Shown: piece by piece, positions 22,910-30,228 of the stretch | Layout of the letters: every line of letters starts with the position of its first letter | Numbering within the stretch: the stretch's first letter is position 1 | Notes under the pieces: generated by a model | The model's database searches: none | Told to the model about the DNA's origin: nothing | The model's input: the letters and a program-made list of their open reading frames with translations, nothing else | NCBI GenBank assembly: GCA_046330255.1 | Contig: JAXLTC010000002.1 | Span: 310,001 to 374,000 of the forward strand | Source: JBBSBL01 sp046330255 | GTDB lineage: Bacteria > Actinomycetota > Thermoleophilia > Solirubrobacterales > Solirubrobacteraceae | Reading direction: 5' to 3' | DNA length: 64,000 nucleotides | Position numbers and translations under genes: made by a program

Positions 22910-23860
22910 ATGCGCTCCCGCTCCCTCCTCTCCCAGGTCATCGCCGTCAACGCTCTGCTGGTCGCGGCGACCGCGCTGGTGGCGACGCTGGCGGTGGACA
23001 TGTCGGTCAGCCGCCTCACGGGCTGGCGGGAGATCGCGGTCCTGGTCGGCGCCCTGTTCGTCAGCCTGCTCGGCAACGCGCTGCTGCTGCGGCGGCGGTT
23101 CGCGCCGCTCGAGCGGCTCGTGGACGAGATGGAGTCGGTCGACCTCTCCCAGCCGCGACGGCCGGCGCCGCGCCTGGCCGGAGGCACCGACGAGGTCCGC
23201 CGGCTGGGGGCGGCGTTCAGGCGCATGCTCGAGCGCCTCGAGGCCGAGCGGCGCGGCGCGGCGCGGGCCGCGGTCGAGGGTCAGGAGCGCGAGCGCCAGC
23301 GGATCGCCCAGGACCTCCACGACGAGGTCAACCAGGCGCTGACGGCGATCCTGCTGCGCCTCGAGGCCTCGATCCAGGACGCGCCGCCCGAGCTCGCGCG
23401 CGAGCTGCGGGAGACCAAGCGCCTCGCGAGCCGCGCAATGGAGGAGCTGCTGGCGCTCGCGAGCCGGCTGCGGCCGACCGTGCTCGACGACCACGGCCTG
23501 CTCCCCGCCCTGCGCACGCAGGTCCGGGACTTCACCGAGCAGACGGGGGTGCACGCGGCGTTCCGCCCGCGCGGGCACGTGCCGCCCCTCACGCGCGACC
23601 AGCAGCTGGTCATCTATCGAGTCACGCAGGAATCGCTCTCGAACGTCGCCCGCCATGCCGATGCCCGCTCGGTGGAGGTCGAGCTCTCCTTCGTGGGCCG
23701 CACGGTGCTCAAGGTCTCCGACGACGGCCGGGGCTTCGAGCACGGGCGGGCCGGCGGTCTGGGCCTGCCCGGCATGCGCGAGCGCGCGCTGCTCGCCGGC
23801 GGCCGGCTGCGGGTCTTCTCCGGATCGGGCCGGGGAACGCGGGTGGAGCTGACCCTCTGA
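22910..23860 (+). CDS. NarL-type sensor histidine kinase
   Basis: This is a membrane sensor of the HPK7/HisKA_3 class. Two transmembrane segments lie near residues 9-32 and 38-60 with almost no loop between, so sensing is probably within the membrane or cytoplasm. A HAMP-like region follows. The phosphoacceptor motif is ERQRIAQDLHDEVNQALTAILL. The HATPase domain has ESLSNVARHADA (N box), DDGRGF (G1) and GLGLPGMRERA (G2). Length is 316 residues. It overlaps the response regulator start as TGATG, and the palindrome at 22884-22901 sits just before its ATG. Confidence 0.92.
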   Translation: MRSRSLLSQVIAVNALLVAATALVATLAVDMSVSRLTGWREIAVLVGALFVSLLGNALLLRRRFAPLERLVDEMESVDLSQPRRPAPRLAGGTDEVRRLGAAFRRMLERLEAERRGAARAAVEGQERERQRIAQDLHDEVNQALTAILLRLEASIQDAPPELARELRETKRLASRAMEELLALASRLRPTVLDDHGLLPALRTQVRDFTEQTGVHAAFRPRGHVPPLTRDQQLVIYRVTQESLSNVARHADARSVEVELSFVGRTVLKVSDDGRGFEHGRAGGLGLPGMRERALLAGGRLRVFSGSGRGTRVELTL

Positions 23861-24492
23861 TGCGCATCCTCGTCGCCGACGACCACGGGATCGTGCGCAG
23901 CGGGCTGCGCCTGCTGCTCGAGCGCCAGTCGGACCTCGAGGTGGTGGCCGAGGCGGCCGACGGCGTGGAGGCGCTCGAGCAGGCCCAGTCCGAGAGCCCG
24001 GACATCTGCATCCTCGACGTCGGGATGCCGCGGCTCACGGGACTCCAGGCGGCACGCGAGATCCGATCCCACATGCCGGGGACGACGATCCTGATGCTCT
24101 CGATGCACGACGACGAGCGCTACCTGTTCGAGGCCCTGAAGGCCGGCGCCTCGGGCTACGTGCTCAAGCGCGAGGCCGACCAGGACCTGGTCGCGGCCGT
24201 CAGGGCGGTCGGCCGCGGCGAGGCGTTCCTGACCAACGCCGCCGAGGGATCGCTGGTGCGCGCGTGGATGGAGGACGACGCGCAGGGGCCGAAGGAGCCG
24301 CTCACGCCCCGCGAGGAGGAGGTGGTCAAGCTGATCGCCGAGGCACACACCAACGCGCAGATCGCGCAGGTCCTCCACGTCAGCGAGAAGACGGTCGAGT
24401 CCCACCGCGCGAACGTCCTGCGCAAGCTGGGCATGCGGGACCGCGTCGAACTGGTCCGCTACGCGATCCGGCGCGGGCTCGTGGAGCCGTAG
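23860..24492 (+). CDS. NarL/FixJ-family response regulator
   Basis: The receiver domain (1-120) contains the acidic pocket VADDHG, the phospho-acceptor Asp in CILDVGMPRLTG, the Ser/Thr in MLSMHDD and the conserved Lys in YVLKREA. The C-terminal LuxR-type helix-turn-helix reads LTPREEEVVKLIAEAHTNAQIAQVL ... KTVESHRANVLRKL. It is the partner of the kinase immediately upstream, with overlapping stop and start. Targets are unknown; the SCO1-like gene starts 63 bases downstream but has its own promoter candidate. At 210 residues the length is standard. Confidence 0.95.
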   Translation: MRILVADDHGIVRSGLRLLLERQSDLEVVAEAADGVEALEQAQSESPDICILDVGMPRLTGLQAAREIRSHMPGTTILMLSMHDDERYLFEALKAGASGYVLKREADQDLVAAVRAVGRGEAFLTNAAEGSLVRAWMEDDAQGPKEPLTPREEEVVKLIAEAHTNAQIAQVLHVSEKTVESHRANVLRKLGMRDRVELVRYAIRRGLVEP

Positions 24493-24541
24493 AGCGCCCC
24501 GCCCGACCCGCAGTCGCGGGATCGCTCCGGCCGGCGTGACC

Positions 24542-24547
24542 TAACCT
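24542..24547 (+). promoter_or_regulatory. -10 element for leaderless SCO1-like gene
   Basis: TAACCT lies 8 nt before the GTG start at 24556, and no ribosome-binding site is present. Confidence 0.4.
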
Positions 24548-24555
24548 TCGGCGCC

Positions 24556-25179
24556 GTGCAGGCTCGCGTCCGGCTCGTGCTCTGGGTCCTGTGCGCGATC
24601 GCCGCGGCGGGGATCGCGCTCGTGCTGCTGCTCGGGCCGGTGCGCGGCTCCTCCGCACCCGCTCCCGACGCCGCCGGCTACGAGGGCGCGCTGCGGCCCC
24701 CGGGCATCCCCGTGCGCGACTTCACGCTGCGCGACCAGGACGGTCGGCTCGTCTCGCTCTCCGCCCTGCGCGGGCGCCCGGCGATCCTCACGTTCCTGTA
24801 CTCGACCTGCCGGACCGAGTGCCCGCTGACCACGCAGCAGATCCGCGGCGCGCTGGACGACACCGGCCAGGCCCTTCCGGTCCTGGCGGTGAGCGTGGAC
24901 CCCAAGGGCGACACCCCGGCGCGCGCCAGGCGCTTCCTGGTGGAGCAGCGCATGGACGGTCGGATGCGCTTCCTGCTCGGCACGCGCGCGCGGCTGCGGC
25001 CGATCTGGAAGGCCTACGGCATCCAGCCCCAGGGCCGGGGCTTCGAGCACAGCGCCTACGTGTTCGTGCTCGACCCCACGGGCCGCCAGTGCGTGAGCTT
25101 CCCGATCTCCCACCTCACGCCGGAGGCGCTCGCGCACGACCTGCGGGTCGTCGCCTCGCGTCGCGCGTGCCTGCGTTAA
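24556..25179 (+). CDS. SCO1/SenC-type copper chaperone
   Basis: This is a membrane-anchored thioredoxin-fold protein of the SCO family, which delivers copper to the CuA site of cytochrome c oxidase or acts as a thiol reductant. After an N-terminal transmembrane helix (7-27) comes the copper-binding motif Cys85-x3-Cys89 (STCRTECP), and the third ligand is His165 in FEHSAYVF. Those three ligands are the family hallmark. At 207 residues the length fits. A strong bidirectional hairpin follows. Nearby genes on the other strand include a cupredoxin-like protein, which fits a copper theme, but no oxidase subunits are in the window. Confidence 0.9.
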   Translation: MQARVRLVLWVLCAIAAAGIALVLLLGPVRGSSAPAPDAAGYEGALRPPGIPVRDFTLRDQDGRLVSLSALRGRPAILTFLYSTCRTECPLTTQQIRGALDDTGQALPVLAVSVDPKGDTPARARRFLVEQRMDGRMRFLLGTRARLRPIWKAYGIQPQGRGFEHSAYVFVLDPTGRQCVSFPISHLTPEALAHDLRVVASRRACLR

Positions 25180-25182
25180 CGG

Positions 25183-25210
25183 CGACGGCCCCGCCGGGGC
25201 GGGGCCGTCG
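25183..25210. terminator. bidirectional terminator hairpin
   Basis: CGACGGCCCCG and CGGGGCCGTCG pair perfectly over 11 bp around a 6-nt loop. It lies between the convergent SCO1-like gene and the secreted protein gene and probably serves both. Confidence 0.75.
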
Positions 25211-25246
25211 AACCGAGCTTCGGGCGCCTGTCTCAGGCGCGCGCGG

Positions 25247-25957
25247 CTAGCGCTTGCTGCAGGGCGTGTCCCACTTGACCGTCTTGCCGGCCGCGCCCGT
25301 GTAGGTGAACTTCGCGTTGGTCGTCCACTTGCCGCTCTTCGGGCAGCTGGACGGCGTCGTCGCGTAGTTCTTGCGCTTCGCGCGGCGGCCCTTGCCGACC
25401 TTGACCGACTTGGCCTTCACGTTGAGCGTGAAGCTGGTCAGCACGGCGGGATCGGTCGGCGGCGGCAGCGGCGGCACGGTGACCGTGAGCACGTTGCCCT
25501 TGACCTTCCCGCTGAACGCCTGCGGCTGGACCGAGTTCTGGGCCAGGAAGATGATCCCGCCCTTGATGTTGAACGCGAACACCTTGGCGTTGACCGGGGC
25601 GCTCAGGAACGGCCTCGCGTTGACGATCGCGGAACCCGTCCCGATCTGCGAGGAGCGGCACAGCTTCTCGCCGCCCTTCTTGCTGAGCGCCGCCAGCGAC
25701 GCCTTGCAGACGGGGAACACCGACGTGTCCAGCTTGGTGCCCTTCGGGAAGGTGATCACCACCTTGCTGACGGCGGGCGGCTTCTGGTTGGCCGCAGCCG
25801 GGTCGCTTGTCGCCAGCTTGCTGACGAAGCCGGCGCTCGCCTTGGGCTTCTTGGTCGTGAACTTGAGCTCGAACGTCTGCGTGATCGCGGCGCTCGCGAC
25901 GCCGGCGATCGCCAGGACGAGCGCGCCGCAGAGCACGGCGATGAGGGACTTGCGCAA
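25247..25957 (-). CDS. secreted protein of unknown function
   Basis: A clear signal peptide (MRKSLIAVLCGALVLAIAGVASAA) precedes a 210-residue exported domain rich in Lys, Thr, Ser and Val with the text of a beta-sandwich. Four cysteines (FPVCKAS, KLCRSS, SSCPKS, DTPCSKR) could form two disulfides. No enzyme motif is visible. It starts with ATG behind AAGGAGGAG. Similar Lys-rich secreted proteins are frequent in Solirubrobacterales genomes, as far as I recall; none has a firm function. It shares an orientation with the following membrane cluster but is separated by the promoter-like gap. Confidence 0.8.
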   Translation of the reverse strand: MRKSLIAVLCGALVLAIAGVASAAITQTFELKFTTKKPKASAGFVSKLATSDPAAANQKPPAVSKVVITFPKGTKLDTSVFPVCKASLAALSKKGGEKLCRSSQIGTGSAIVNARPFLSAPVNAKVFAFNIKGGIIFLAQNSVQPQAFSGKVKGNVLTVTVPPLPPPTDPAVLTSFTLNVKAKSVKVGKGRRAKRKNYATTPSSCPKSGKWTTNAKFTYTGAAGKTVKWDTPCSKR

Positions 25958-26028
25958 GGGGGATCTCCTCCTTGGTGGACAGGTGCTTGCCGGTAACTAT
26001 CGCTCATCTCGGGCGACCGTGCGCCGGT

Positions 26029-26169
26029 TCACGGCGGCGGGTGGCGCCGGCGCCGTCTGCGGCGTGCCCGCACGCGGTCCGCCAGCACCCAGACCAACAG
26101 CAGGATCAGCGGCGCGGTGTAGAGCAGCGACTGGTACCAGTGGCCGGCGTGGGCGGGTGCGAGGGTCAC
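26029..26169 (-). CDS. small single-helix membrane protein
   Basis: A 46-residue frame from GTG 26169 overlaps the stop of the large membrane protein gene (GTGA), a sign of real coupled translation. The sequence begins TLAPAHAGHWYQSLLYTAPL, has one hydrophobic helix (about 15-31) and ends in an Arg-rich tail. It would sit in the membrane with the basic end inside. It is probably a small partner of the upstream-encoded membrane protein. Function is unknown. Confidence 0.6.
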   Translation of the reverse strand: MTLAPAHAGHWYQSLLYTAPLILLLVWVLADRVRARRRRRRRHPPP

Positions 26170-27590
26170 AGGTTGGCGGCCGACAGCAGCCAGAGGCCGA
26201 GGCTCGTGAAGCCGATCATGACGATCAGCATCCAGTACTGGGAGCGGGTCGCGGCCGTGGCCGAGCGGAAGACCGACAGCGCGCGGTCGTGCGCGAGCGT
26301 GAGCGCGGCGACGTGGCCGAGGACCAGGGCGGCCACCTGCACGTACCAGACCCCCGTCGCGCCGACCACTCCGTAGTCGATCGACGCGTCGGCGGTCCCG
26401 AGCCAGTTCGAGCCGTCGCCGCGCGGGTCGGAGATCAGGAAGGCGACGGCCTGGCCCTGGTAGGCGAGCAGCGAGAAGTAGTGCGCGATGACGTACGCGA
26501 GCGCGATCGGGACCAGGGTGTGCGCGAAGCGCAGCGCCAGATGGCGGTGCGGCACGTCGTCGGCGACGGTGCGCATCCCGGCCACCCCGATCGCGTAGAT
26601 CGCGGCGACGAGCGCGATGCAGACGACCAGCCCGAGGGTGTAGGCGACCTCGTTGGCCGCGTTGAACCCGGCGCCGAGGCCGTCTCGTGCGTAGCGCTGG
26701 AGGTCGGGAGCTACATCGGTCCACAGCGGCCCCTGCGAGAGCCCGTCGAAGGTCGTGGAGCCGATCATCACGACCAGCATGGCCAGCGTCCCCGGCGTGA
26801 CGTCCAGCCCCGGGAGTCCCGACAGCGGCGGGCGGGCGAGCAGCCAGCCATCGCGGCGCTCGAAGACCGATACGCGGGCGAAAAGCCCGAAGTAGACCCC
26901 GAACGGGTCTCCCTCGCGCGACCACGGCTCGATCCCCCACACGCTCATCGCGACGAGCTGGATCGCCGCGTAGGCCAGCGCGAGCGCGGCGACCGTGCCC
27001 GGGTCCGCCTTGCCCGTGTAGACGAGCTCCACCCAGGCGAACGCGAGGAGCCCTGCCGCGGCCGGCCAGCGGCCCAGCCGCCGCGGGTAGGGCAGCGGCG
27101 CCGGCAGCCCCCCCGGGGCCAGCCGGCCCGCCGCCCAAGCGAAGGCGCGCGCGAGCGCCCGCCAGGGGCTCAGCAGGCGGAAGACGTCGCCGAACAGCAG
27201 GCTCGCGAACGGCACCCCGATCCAGAACAGCACGTAGACGACGGTCGGGGCAAGGTTCGCGGTCGGCACCTGGGTCCCGCTGAGCCCGGCCCAGACGGTG
27301 AGCCCGAACGCGCCGATGCCGAGCGCGCCGAGCACCACGTCGGCCCACGGGCCCAGCGGGACCAGCCGGCGCCTGGGCGCCGACTCGAGCCGCGGGCGCG
27401 GCCACAGGAGCGCGAGCGCGACGAACGAGATGACGAGCACCGCCGCGGCCGCCCAGCCGAACAGCCACGCGGGTATCGGCAGGTCGGCGCGCCCGACCAG
27501 GCCGTGCGCGGCCGCCGGCTCCGGGAGCGCGCCGGCGACCGCGAGCGCCGCGACTGCGGCGCCGGCCATGACCGCGACGCGTCCCCTCAC
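26166..27590 (-). CDS. polytopic membrane protein (about 12 helices), unknown function
   Basis: The 474-residue protein begins with a cleavable-looking hydrophobic segment followed by AAAHGLVGRADLPIPAWLFGW, then roughly eleven more transmembrane segments. Conserved-looking loops include FWIGVPFASLLFGDVFRLLSPWRALAR. I recall similar actinobacterial proteins being labelled 'fenitrothion hydrolase' in databases, but no hydrolase motif is visible and that name should not be trusted. The GTG at 27590 overlaps the stop of the cupredoxin-like gene and its own stop overlaps the small helix gene. The three genes form one coupled unit, near a SCO-type copper chaperone, so a role in copper or respiratory complex handling is possible. 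Confidence 0.75.
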   Translation of the reverse strand: MRGRVAVMAGAAVAALAVAGALPEPAAAHGLVGRADLPIPAWLFGWAAAAVLVISFVALALLWPRPRLESAPRRRLVPLGPWADVVLGALGIGAFGLTVWAGLSGTQVPTANLAPTVVYVLFWIGVPFASLLFGDVFRLLSPWRALARAFAWAAGRLAPGGLPAPLPYPRRLGRWPAAAGLLAFAWVELVYTGKADPGTVAALALAYAAIQLVAMSVWGIEPWSREGDPFGVYFGLFARVSVFERRDGWLLARPPLSGLPGLDVTPGTLAMLVVMIGSTTFDGLSQGPLWTDVAPDLQRYARDGLGAGFNAANEVAYTLGLVVCIALVAAIYAIGVAGMRTVADDVPHRHLALRFAHTLVPIALAYVIAHYFSLLAYQGQAVAFLISDPRGDGSNWLGTADASIDYGVVGATGVWYVQVAALVLGHVAALTLAHDRALSVFRSATAATRSQYWMLIVMIGFTSLGLWLLSAANL

Positions 27591-28030
27591 GGGTTGACCG
27601 TGAGGCCGGCGATCTCGGTGGATGTCGCCTCGACCTCCATCTCGAAGACCCCCTCCTGGGTCGCCGTGAACTCGAAGCGCGCGGGCTTGCCCGGCGCGAC
27701 CTCGCGCGCCAGGTCGTAGCCGTGGAGGTGGATCTCGCCCGAGTAGTCGGGCGAGGTCACGGTGATCGAGACCCTCTCCCCCTTGCGCGCCGAGATCTCC
27801 CGGACCCCGCCGACGGCCTCGCCGCCCTTCACCGCGATCGAGGCGCGGGCGACGGGTGGCGCCGGCTGCGTGGTCGCACCGGTGGAGCGCGTGGCCGGCG
27901 TCGTCACGGTCGTGGCGGCGGTCGTCCCCCCACCGTCCGAGTCGCCGGAGCCGATCACGGCCACGATCACGGCGACGGCCGCCACGGCCGCGGCGAGGCC
28001 GAGCAGGGCGGCTCGCTGGCGGCCGCTCAC
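27587..28030 (-). CDS. membrane-anchored cupredoxin-like protein
   Basis: A single N-terminal transmembrane helix (8-27) is followed by a Thr/Pro-rich linker and a cupredoxin-like domain (about 62-147). The strands ISARKGERVSITVTSPDYSGEIHLHGYD and PGKPARFEFTATQEGVFEMEVEA fit that fold. The usual copper cysteine is missing; His residues in IHLHGYD could bind metal. At 147 residues it is of EfeO-cupredoxin type rather than a blue copper electron carrier. The GTG at 28030 is preceded by a coupled 18-codon frame with a good ribosome-binding site. It is translationally coupled to the large membrane protein that follows. Confidence 0.75.
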   Translation of the reverse strand: MSGRQRAALLGLAAAVAAVAVIVAVIGSGDSDGGGTTAATTVTTPATRSTGATTQPAPPVARASIAVKGGEAVGGVREISARKGERVSITVTSPDYSGEIHLHGYDLAREVAPGKPARFEFTATQEGVFEMEVEATSTEIAGLTVNP

Positions 28031-28083
28031 GGGAGCGCGGGGGTCGGGACGGGCGCAGGCGCGCGCCGTACTGTGCGTGGCAT
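28027..28083 (-). CDS. putative 18-residue leader peptide
   Basis: ATG 28083 stands behind AAGGAG and opens an 18-codon frame (MPRTVRRAPAPVPTPALP). Its TGA overlaps the GTG of the cupredoxin-like gene. The GTG itself lacks a ribosome-binding site, so ribosomes may reach it by translating this short frame. Confidence 0.35.
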   Translation of the reverse strand: MPRTVRRAPAPVPTPALP

Positions 28084-28159
28084 TCGTTCTTCTCCTTGGT
28101 CGGCCGGAGGCGGCTGACCCGCGCCCGGCGGGGTGCGCGCGCGGCGGTCGCCGCGGCGC

Positions 28160-28756
28160 TCAGGCGGCCAGGGAGAGGGGCGGGGCGCGCCCCGCGGCCC
28201 CGCTTGCGAGGATCGCGGGGCGCGGGATCGCCGGCGAGCGGGCGGGACGCAGAGCGGTCGGCGCCGCGCCCGGCCGCGGGCGGGCGGGACGCCGTCCGCC
28301 CAGGGCGCGCGCCAGGCGCCGGGCCGAGCGCAGTACGAGGCGGGCGAGCACGACCGCGAGCAGCGCGACCGGGACCTGCAGCGCCAGCCCGGCCACGAAC
28401 GCCGGCTCCGCGAGCAGGTCGAGTGGCGGGCGTCCGCCGTGCAGGAGGCGCTCGAGGTGCTCCTGGACCGCGAAGGCCGCCGGAGCCACCAGCGCGTAGG
28501 GCCAGGAGGCCGCGCAGGCGGCGCGGGGGCTGCGGAGTTCCGCCCGGACGGCGAGCAGGCCTCCGATCGCGACGACGCTCCCGAGCGCCACCAGCACGAG
28601 CGGCAGGTGCACGAGGTACGCGTGCCCCGTCTCGGCCAGGAGACGGCCGCGCTGCGCCGCGGCGGGCGCGGCGAAAGCGAAGCCGGCTTGGTGCGCGGCA
28701 AAGGACCCGGCCAGCACCAGCGGGAGCGTCACGAGCAGGGCGAGCAGGCGCCGCAC
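28160..28756 (-). CDS. membrane protein of unknown function
   Basis: The 198-residue protein has an N-terminal signal-like helix and three further hydrophobic segments (about 50-70, 87-105, 120-140). A 50-residue Pro/Arg/Ala-rich tail follows. HAYLVHLPLVLVALGSVVAIGGLLAV and VQEHLERLLHG hold several histidines within or near membrane segments. It starts with GTG, 14 bases after the TenA-like gene. Its position next to a cupredoxin-like protein and a heme-oxygenase-like fold protein hints at metal or redox biology; nothing more specific is visible. Confidence 0.7.
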   Translation of the reverse strand: MRRLLALLVTLPLVLAGSFAAHQAGFAFAAPAAAQRGRLLAETGHAYLVHLPLVLVALGSVVAIGGLLAVRAELRSPRAACAASWPYALVAPAAFAVQEHLERLLHGGRPPLDLLAEPAFVAGLALQVPVALLAVVLARLVLRSARRLARALGGRRPARPRPGAAPTALRPARSPAIPRPAILASGAAGRAPPLSLAA

Positions 28757-28770
28757 GCGCGCAGCTCCGA

Positions 28771-29421
28771 TCAGGCGGGCAGCGCCGGGGCCCGCCCCAA
28801 CAGCCGCTCGACACCGTCGAGCAGCTCCCAGTTCGCGCGCAGCACGGCCTCGGCCTCGTCGAGCAGCGCGTCCTGGTCGGCGTCCTCCAGGCGAGGCTCG
28901 ATCAGCGCCCGCTCGGCCGCCGCGTGCTCGTGGTCGAGCTCCGCGTGCAGGTCGAAGTAGGCCGTCGCCGGCCCGGACTCAAAGCCGTAGCGATCCACCA
29001 GGCCGGCGCGCTTGGTCTCGCTGATGGCGGGCTGGCCCGACTCGATGGCGTACATCGCGACCAGCGAGCCGAGGAAGGTCCGCCGCCCGTCGCCCGCCCA
29101 CGCCCGCGCGCACGCCGCGCTCTCCGGTGCGGGCGCCTGTGCCGGGGCGGCGCCGACCGCGCCCGCGAACTCGTCCCACAGCTCGACGTGGGAGGCCTCC
29201 TCCGCGGCGTGGGCGCGCAGCGCCGGGCGCAGCTCGGGATCGGCAAGCTCGGCCGTGCCCGACGCGGCCTGCGCGAGGCCGGCGACCGCGTGCGCGTACT
29301 CCCCGGCGTAGACCGCGAGCTCCTCGCGCGTCAGCTCGCCGGCCGACCAGCGGCGGTAGAACGGGTGCTCGAGTACGTTCCAGCGCGAGCGCACGGCCTC
29401 CAGGCGGGTCCAGAAGTCCAC
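28771..29421 (-). CDS. TenA/PqqC-type heme-oxygenase-fold protein
   Basis: This is an all-helical protein of the TenA/PqqC/CADD superfamily. The text WNVLEHPFYRRWSAGELTREELAVYAGEYAHAVAGL, EEASHVELWDEFAGAVG and FDLHAELDHEHAAAERALIEP carries Glu and His residues at positions where diiron members bind metal. Possible roles are an iron-dependent oxidase or a thiaminase-like enzyme; no cofactor gene cluster is adjacent to decide. The GTG at 29421 is supported by GAGGAGG a few bases upstream. Length is 216 residues. It is divergent from the redoxin gene. Confidence 0.8.
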   Translation of the reverse strand: MDFWTRLEAVRSRWNVLEHPFYRRWSAGELTREELAVYAGEYAHAVAGLAQAASGTAELADPELRPALRAHAAEEASHVELWDEFAGAVGAAPAQAPAPESAACARAWAGDGRRTFLGSLVAMYAIESGQPAISETKRAGLVDRYGFESGPATAYFDLHAELDHEHAAAERALIEPRLEDADQDALLDEAEAVLRANWELLDGVERLLGRAPALPA

Positions 29422-29493
29422 GGTTCCTCCTCGGGTCGGTCGGGATGCGGCGGCGGGCCGGAAGCTACCATCCCGCCCCGCTTGCGCCCGTCC

Positions 29494-30222
29494 GTGGACG
29501 ACATCGCCGCGCCGCCGTTCCCGCGCGGCCTGCCGTGGATCGGCGTGGCGGGCCTGCGGATGGACCAGCAGCTCGGCAGGCCGGTGCTCGTCGAGTTCTG
29601 GGACTTCTGCCGGCCCAACTCGCTGCGCACCCTCCCGTACCTCATCGCCTGGCACGAGCGCTACGAGCGGGCCGGGCTGCGGGTGATCGGCGTCCACACC
29701 TCGGGCTTCCCGCCCTCCACGGACCCCGAGGCGGTCGCTGCGGCGGTCGAGCGCCTGGCGATCCCCTACCCGGTGGTCGTCGACGTGCGCCGGGAGCTGT
29801 GGCTGCACTACGGCACGGACGGGTGGCCTACCCGCTACCTCTTCGGGCCGGAGCTGACCCTGCGCGACCTGCACGCCGGGGAAGGCGGCTACCGCGAGAC
29901 CGAGCTCGCGATCCAGCGCGAGCTCGGCGTCGAGCGCGCGCCGCTCGAGCCGCTGCGGCCGGAGGACGCGCCCGGGGTGCTGCTGCCGGCCCAGAGCGAG
30001 GATGTCGAAGGCGCCTACAGCGGCCCCTACGCGGCCGGCGCCGCCTGGGCGGTGCTGAGCGGCGAGGGCGCCATCCGGGTGAACGGCGAGGAGCGCCGCA
30101 TCGACCACCCGGGCGCCCATCTGCTGGTGGACCACGGCCGCCACGCCGAGGCCTCGCTCGACCTGCGCGTCGGCGAGGGGGTCACGTGCTGGGCGACGTG
30201 CTTCACCCCCGGCGCGCCGTAG
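29494..30222 (+). CDS. thioredoxin-fold redoxin with DipZ-like C-terminal domain
   Basis: The N-terminal half is a TlpA/AhpC-like thioredoxin fold (GRPVLVEFWDFCRPNSLRTLPYLIAWHERY) in which only the first cysteine of CxxC is present. A DipZ-like extension follows (GWPTRYLFGPELTLRDLHAGEGGYRETELAIQREL), and a C-terminal beta-sandwich (AAWAVLSGEGAIRVNGEERRI ... CWATCFTPGAP) recalls the C-terminal domain of mycobacterial DipZ. No signal peptide is visible. GTG 29494 is taken as start; TTG 29482, 10 nt after the TACCAT -10 candidate, is an alternative. It may handle thiol or peroxide chemistry with a single cysteine. Confidence 0.78.
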   Translation: MDDIAAPPFPRGLPWIGVAGLRMDQQLGRPVLVEFWDFCRPNSLRTLPYLIAWHERYERAGLRVIGVHTSGFPPSTDPEAVAAAVERLAIPYPVVVDVRRELWLHYGTDGWPTRYLFGPELTLRDLHAGEGGYRETELAIQRELGVERAPLEPLRPEDAPGVLLPAQSEDVEGAYSGPYAAGAAWAVLSGEGAIRVNGEERRIDHPGAHLLVDHGRHAEASLDLRVGEGVTCWATCFTPGAP

Positions 30223-30228
30223 CGGCGC

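Noticed and set aside
26166..27590. Assignment of the polytopic membrane protein as a pesticide (fenitrothion) hydrolase
   Set aside because: The label recalled from databases has no supporting catalytic motif in this sequence.
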